Shown here piece by piece: positions 60,207 to 64,000 of a stretch of 64,000 bases of DNA. Under the pieces are notes generated by a model. The model was not told the DNA's origin. It saw only the letters and a program-made list of their open reading frames with translations, and did no database searches. This DNA comes from Lutraria lutraria (taxonomy: Eukaryota > Mollusca > Bivalvia > Venerida > Mactridae). How positions within the stretch are numbered: the stretch's first letter is position 1; each line of letters opens with the position of its first letter. The stretch covers positions 6,954,001 through 7,018,000 of the forward strand of contig OZ026845.1 of assembly GCA_964023205.1 (NCBI GenBank). Reading direction: 5' to 3'. Made by a program: the position numbers and the translations under genes.

Positions 60207-63200
60207 CTGAAATAAATAAGAACATATCTATTATTTGATGTAATAACTAGTAATAATGCTGGTGTTGTTTAATGGCAAAAGATGTAAACAATAACGGATG
60301 GAGTCTGGTTTCTGGAGCCCTGGTCCCGAGTTTATAGACATTATAATTGTTATCTGAGCTCAAGTCGCACATCCAAGTCGTTTAATGTTTCTGTTAAGTT
60401 AATCCTGATCAAACTATGCTGTTGTAATGGATGCATAAATCTGACATCATAGTATTTCATCATTACTCCGGTATCTTTTCAACTATAATACTTTTTAGAA
60501 TGGAATTGAGATTTGAGCTCAGAAACCGATTATAAGTTTAATATCATTAGGGCAAGTTTAACTTTTATCGCACAAGGCATATTTTCTGACTTTGTATACG
60601 TTTTGATAAGATTTAAACTTTTAATTCAGTAGTTTGTTCATTGTTATCAATGTCTGCGATTGGCAATATGTTCGATGTTTTATTGGCATTCAGTCCCTTT
60701 TCTGACACAATTTAATGATCATTATCACAAGTAAAGCGTAAACTAGCATTCATACACTAAGACTTAATGATCGCTTATCGTGACTATCTCAACAACACAA
60801 GAATTTCAGCGGCAATTGACGTGATTTGCATGCCTACATATTTGTTATTATTTCGAAGTCTCTTTCCATCGGTGAAGGAGAAATGATAATAATATCCAGT
60901 GGCCTTTCACAACTCCGGAAATCACAACACTATAAATAGAATTTTCAATCCGGATTTTTTCCTCTTGGATTTAAATTGTATAAAACTATATCTGGCAGTT
61001 CTGTCAACGGCAGAATTAATGTCTGTAAGCAATAAGAATCATACCCAAGCACCTGAATTTGAATGATGGATATTGGAAGCGACGTATGACTTTTTTATTA
61101 GCAACTATAAATAGAAATGATTGAGAGATAAAGATTTTCATCAAGCATAGTTTTCCTCTTTTCCAAGATATAATACAGTAGTGTTTGTAATTCATTGCGA
61201 GAGCAAGCGGGGCATGTTTGAATTCAGCAAACGCTGCTACATTTTTTAAATGGTAAAATGGAATGTTAGGGAACAGTATTCCGAAATCATGCATTAATCA
61301 CTCTACTCTTCTTAGAAAACGCTATAAGGTTATGTTAACAATGTGATTTTACACGTCTTGCAATATAAGCAGCATGTCTGGTCATATATTGCTTTATAAA
61401 CTTTGAAAACGATGCTAAAACGGTGGTGGAAGACACGCCACTTGGTGTATACATGGAAAAATCATTGACTTTCCATAAGCTCTCTGTGCTGTTTCCTCTA
61501 GTTCCAGGTACGATTTGCAATCTGATCAGTGAGCGGGCTAGTGTTGACATAATTATAACATTAGAGATTGCAAACAGTTTATTTTATTTATGGAGACACA
61601 CGGAAGTCCATTTAAAGGTCAACTGAAGCGAGAATGCTGTCCTGAAGAAAATGTCATCTTTAATAAAGTTCTGCTTAACGTGGTGAAAGCTTAAAGAATC
61701 TGCAAAATTAACAATCGGAGTTCGCTTCATAATTTAAAATTAAAATCATGTTAAAACTAATGGACGAATCAAAAAATGTACGCAACGACCGACTTTATGT
61801 CATTAACAACTTTCCCGTAGCCATTCCTAATATTCAAACAATAGCATGTATCCTAAAACGGCTAATATAAATAGTCATATCAAGTACAATATGATTTATC
61901 TTACTAGACAACAAAGGAAAAACAAAGTTAACCAACTTACAGATGCTGATGTAGAGAATGGTGAAATAAAGTACACAGTGACGGAACAATCCTTAGCAGA
62001 CCAAATACAACAATTCTATTAATACCATTTGACAAACAAACTGTACAGTAAGTAATTCGAAACGATAAAAAAAGGTGATCAAGTGCATATGTCCCATACT
62101 TTACAGTCCATCAAAAAGGAAGGTGCAGATGATATACTTAGTATATGTGATGGAACAGTTTGTCTGTTGAACATCGCTCGTGGAATCAGAAATTTTCTCG
62201 ATGCAGAGCAATTAACATACATATTTCATACCTTGTAAATGGATAAGGGAATGTTCAATGTTTTTACTTCTTAGAGGTCACGTGGATTATAGTGATGAAG
62301 TCATAAGCGTAATCAGATTCAAGAGATGCCAGAGTTGCTTGGAGAGATATCTTCACATTAATCATTTACTAAAAAGCTAGGCATGCAATTTTGTGTGAGA
62401 GAATTTGCTATCCATACAGTTATCCGCCGTAACATGCATGCATTTGATAATGCCATTTTGTAGTAAATGACGTCAATTAGTTTAACCATTTTTTTATCAG
62501 CTCATATTACATGCCCAAGTTTTAAATATTATATCGTGTTACTGGCAGACATAGAGACTTCACTTATGCGCGAAGTGATTGAAAACCGATTTGTTCGATG
62601 TCAACGCGAGGCGCAATTTAATGAAGTAAACTAGTAAACTTGAACGAAGCAAGATAAACTACGCCATACCATATTTATCATATGAAGTCCCTCTTCTTAC
62701 CATATACAACTTAGTATTAGCGCACTATTTATTCTGATGTTCAGAAACAGTCGAATCAAGGCGAGTAAAGAGGTCACTTATAAATAACTTCACCGATTAT
62801 TTTCACAAGCACATAGCACGTGTTATCCCAACTCCCAAGCTATGTTTGCTTAGAATTTCGGAAGAAATGATATGGATCTGAATGCATACGTTTTTAAACG
62901 AAAGGACACAAGTTGTCTTATATATCCCTGTTGACATGGATACGGTTGCATGCATTATTTGCCAAATGTGAAGAAAATAATGCACATGATGCATAATTTC
63001 TCATTGATATTTGTGACTACCTGTCGTGCCCACTCATATGCAGACAAATCTTCAGATTTGCAGTACGTATACAAACAATTGCTTCAGGGTAAAATAATAC
63101 AGCTTACTGCATACGTAGGTTATACGGTCACAATTATATTATTACCTCCTTTTGGGAAAAAAAGGTAAAGCTATTGGATTCCCGTTATCAAATTGTATGA

Positions 63201-63710
63201 GGAAAAATTGAAAACCGCTACGAAAAGAAAAAAACAATGAAATTGAAAACTAAATTGTTTTCATTTACTAACAGATAGTGAGAGGAGATGTGTATGTCAG
63301 TGGCACCGAACCCGGGATTTACAATATCTAGCACAAATAATTAGTACATCATATGATATATATATATGTTATCTAACGTCAAATATAAAAATACGGCAGA
63401 TCCATTATTCTAATTTACGTAGAGTGACATACTCGTACTTACAAATAGGTTAAAAGAAGATAAGCATAAACCAAATACATGTCGAACGAATCAAATATCA
63501 CGTAGACACAAACAGAGCAAGAGTATGTGATGCAATAAAAAATACAAAACGTGTGATTTAGATGTGTAAAGACTTGTCTGCAAACCTTTTTACGAGACGG
63601 AAGCAGGTGTAATTGGACAGCAAATAATGAAGCAATATTGATAAATCAATCCTAACAGCGTTGCCTATTTACCCGATGTCATAAATTTTTTACTTAATTA
63701 AAAAAACGTA
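60207..63710 (-). other. Probable GPCR intron, no exon found
   Basis: Upstream (minus-strand sense) of the last GPCR exon, no frame encodes TM1-TM3. Candidate minus frames at 61016, 61335 and 62803 do not look like receptor segments. The intron therefore likely extends beyond the window. No element was recognised in this stretch. Confidence 0.5.
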
Positions 63711-63796
63711 CAGTCAAACCTTCGAAAAAAGGTCACCCTTGGAAAAGACTTAATCAATTTAAATTATGACTATATGAATGCTTTTTTAATTGTTGT
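63711..63796. mobile_element. CAGTCAAACCTG MITE family, end fragment
   Basis: CAGTCAAACC, then TTCGAAAAAAGGTCACCCTT and GGAAAAGACT, match the left end and first inner words of the family (compare 21216). The rest is not recognised, so this is a fragment. Confidence 0.5.
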
Positions 63797-63965
63797 AACC
63801 TCTTAGTTCCGAAGAACACACTGCGCATGCGGAACTGCGATGGTTAAAATACATACTTGGACACTCTTCGTAATAAGAAAGCTACAGTTGTTACCTCTCC
63901 TTTTAACTTTCATAAGTTACGCAGAACACCCAAATATACCTATACTTTACAATTGTACAACGTGA
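63797..63965. repeat. Dispersed repeat with NRF1-like site, copy b
   Basis: Collinear with 56783-56955: CCTCTTAGTTCCGAAG, CTGCGCATGCGG (63821-63832), ACTCTTCGTAATAAGAAAGC, TACAGTTGTTACC and AACACCCAAATATACC. It follows directly after the CAGTCAAACC fragment, so the two may belong to one longer element. Confidence 0.6.
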
Positions 63966-64000
63966 ATTTTGAAATACCAAATTGAATTTAATACTATAGA

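Noticed and set aside
61335..61626. Frames on both strands that might be a receptor TM7 or TM1-TM3 segment of the GPCR
   Set aside because: No Asn-Pro-x-x-Tyr, no Gly-Asn of TM1 and no Asp-Arg at an exon end. The hydrophobic run is too short and the opposite strand is equally open.

Overview
This is AT-rich, gene-poor animal nuclear DNA. A spliced neuropeptide-type G-protein-coupled receptor, tRNA-derived SINEs, a dead LINE with an L1-type ORF1 protein, and DNA-transposon derivatives (hAT-like, TTAA-type, Tc1/mariner-like, foldback) point to a metazoan. The elements built from monomers of about 170 bp and the SINE body sequences resemble ones I associate with bivalve molluscs. That assignment is inference, because no species-diagnostic gene is present.

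Only one confident host coding segment was found: the last exon of a rhodopsin-family peptide GPCR (TM4-TM7), on the minus strand at 59474-60206. Its acceptor splits the Arg codon of the DRY-type motif. The upstream exon (TM1-TM3) was not found in the remaining 3.8 kb, so the intron probably runs past the window edge. A minus-strand SINE lies about 58 bp beyond the stop codon, probably in the 3'UTR.

The rest is intergenic or intronic DNA with many transposable-element remains. From left to right: a hairpin MITE and SINEs (0.25-17.7 kb, sparse) with a 180-bp MITE flanked by a perfect 9-bp target duplication (3.4 kb); microsatellites and degenerate tandem repeats (16.4-22.4 kb); a cluster of a TTAA-flanked MITE (23.7 kb) and an unusual 896-bp foldback element made of nested palindromes (24.7 kb); an 847-bp element with a 7-bp duplication (26.7 kb); a 2,000-bp element with arms of about 600 bp (29-31 kb); a second TTAA MITE (32.3 kb); a tandem-monomer element next to a hAT MITE with a perfect 8-bp duplication (35.9-37.5 kb); a decayed LINE (43.3-47.8 kb) into which a Tc1/mariner-like element with 57-bp terminal repeats inserted at a TA, and whose 3' end is cut off by a third TTAA MITE copy; a large tandem-monomer element (48.5-49.6 kb); and further SINEs and repeats up to the GPCR exon.

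No CRISPR array, rRNA or operon is present. The window is most interesting for its transposon biology: several non-autonomous families with recoverable target-site duplications, nested insertions giving a relative order of events, and several unrelated families that carry motifs resembling metazoan housekeeping promoter sites (NRF1-like GCGCATGC, YY1-like AAGATGGCGG).
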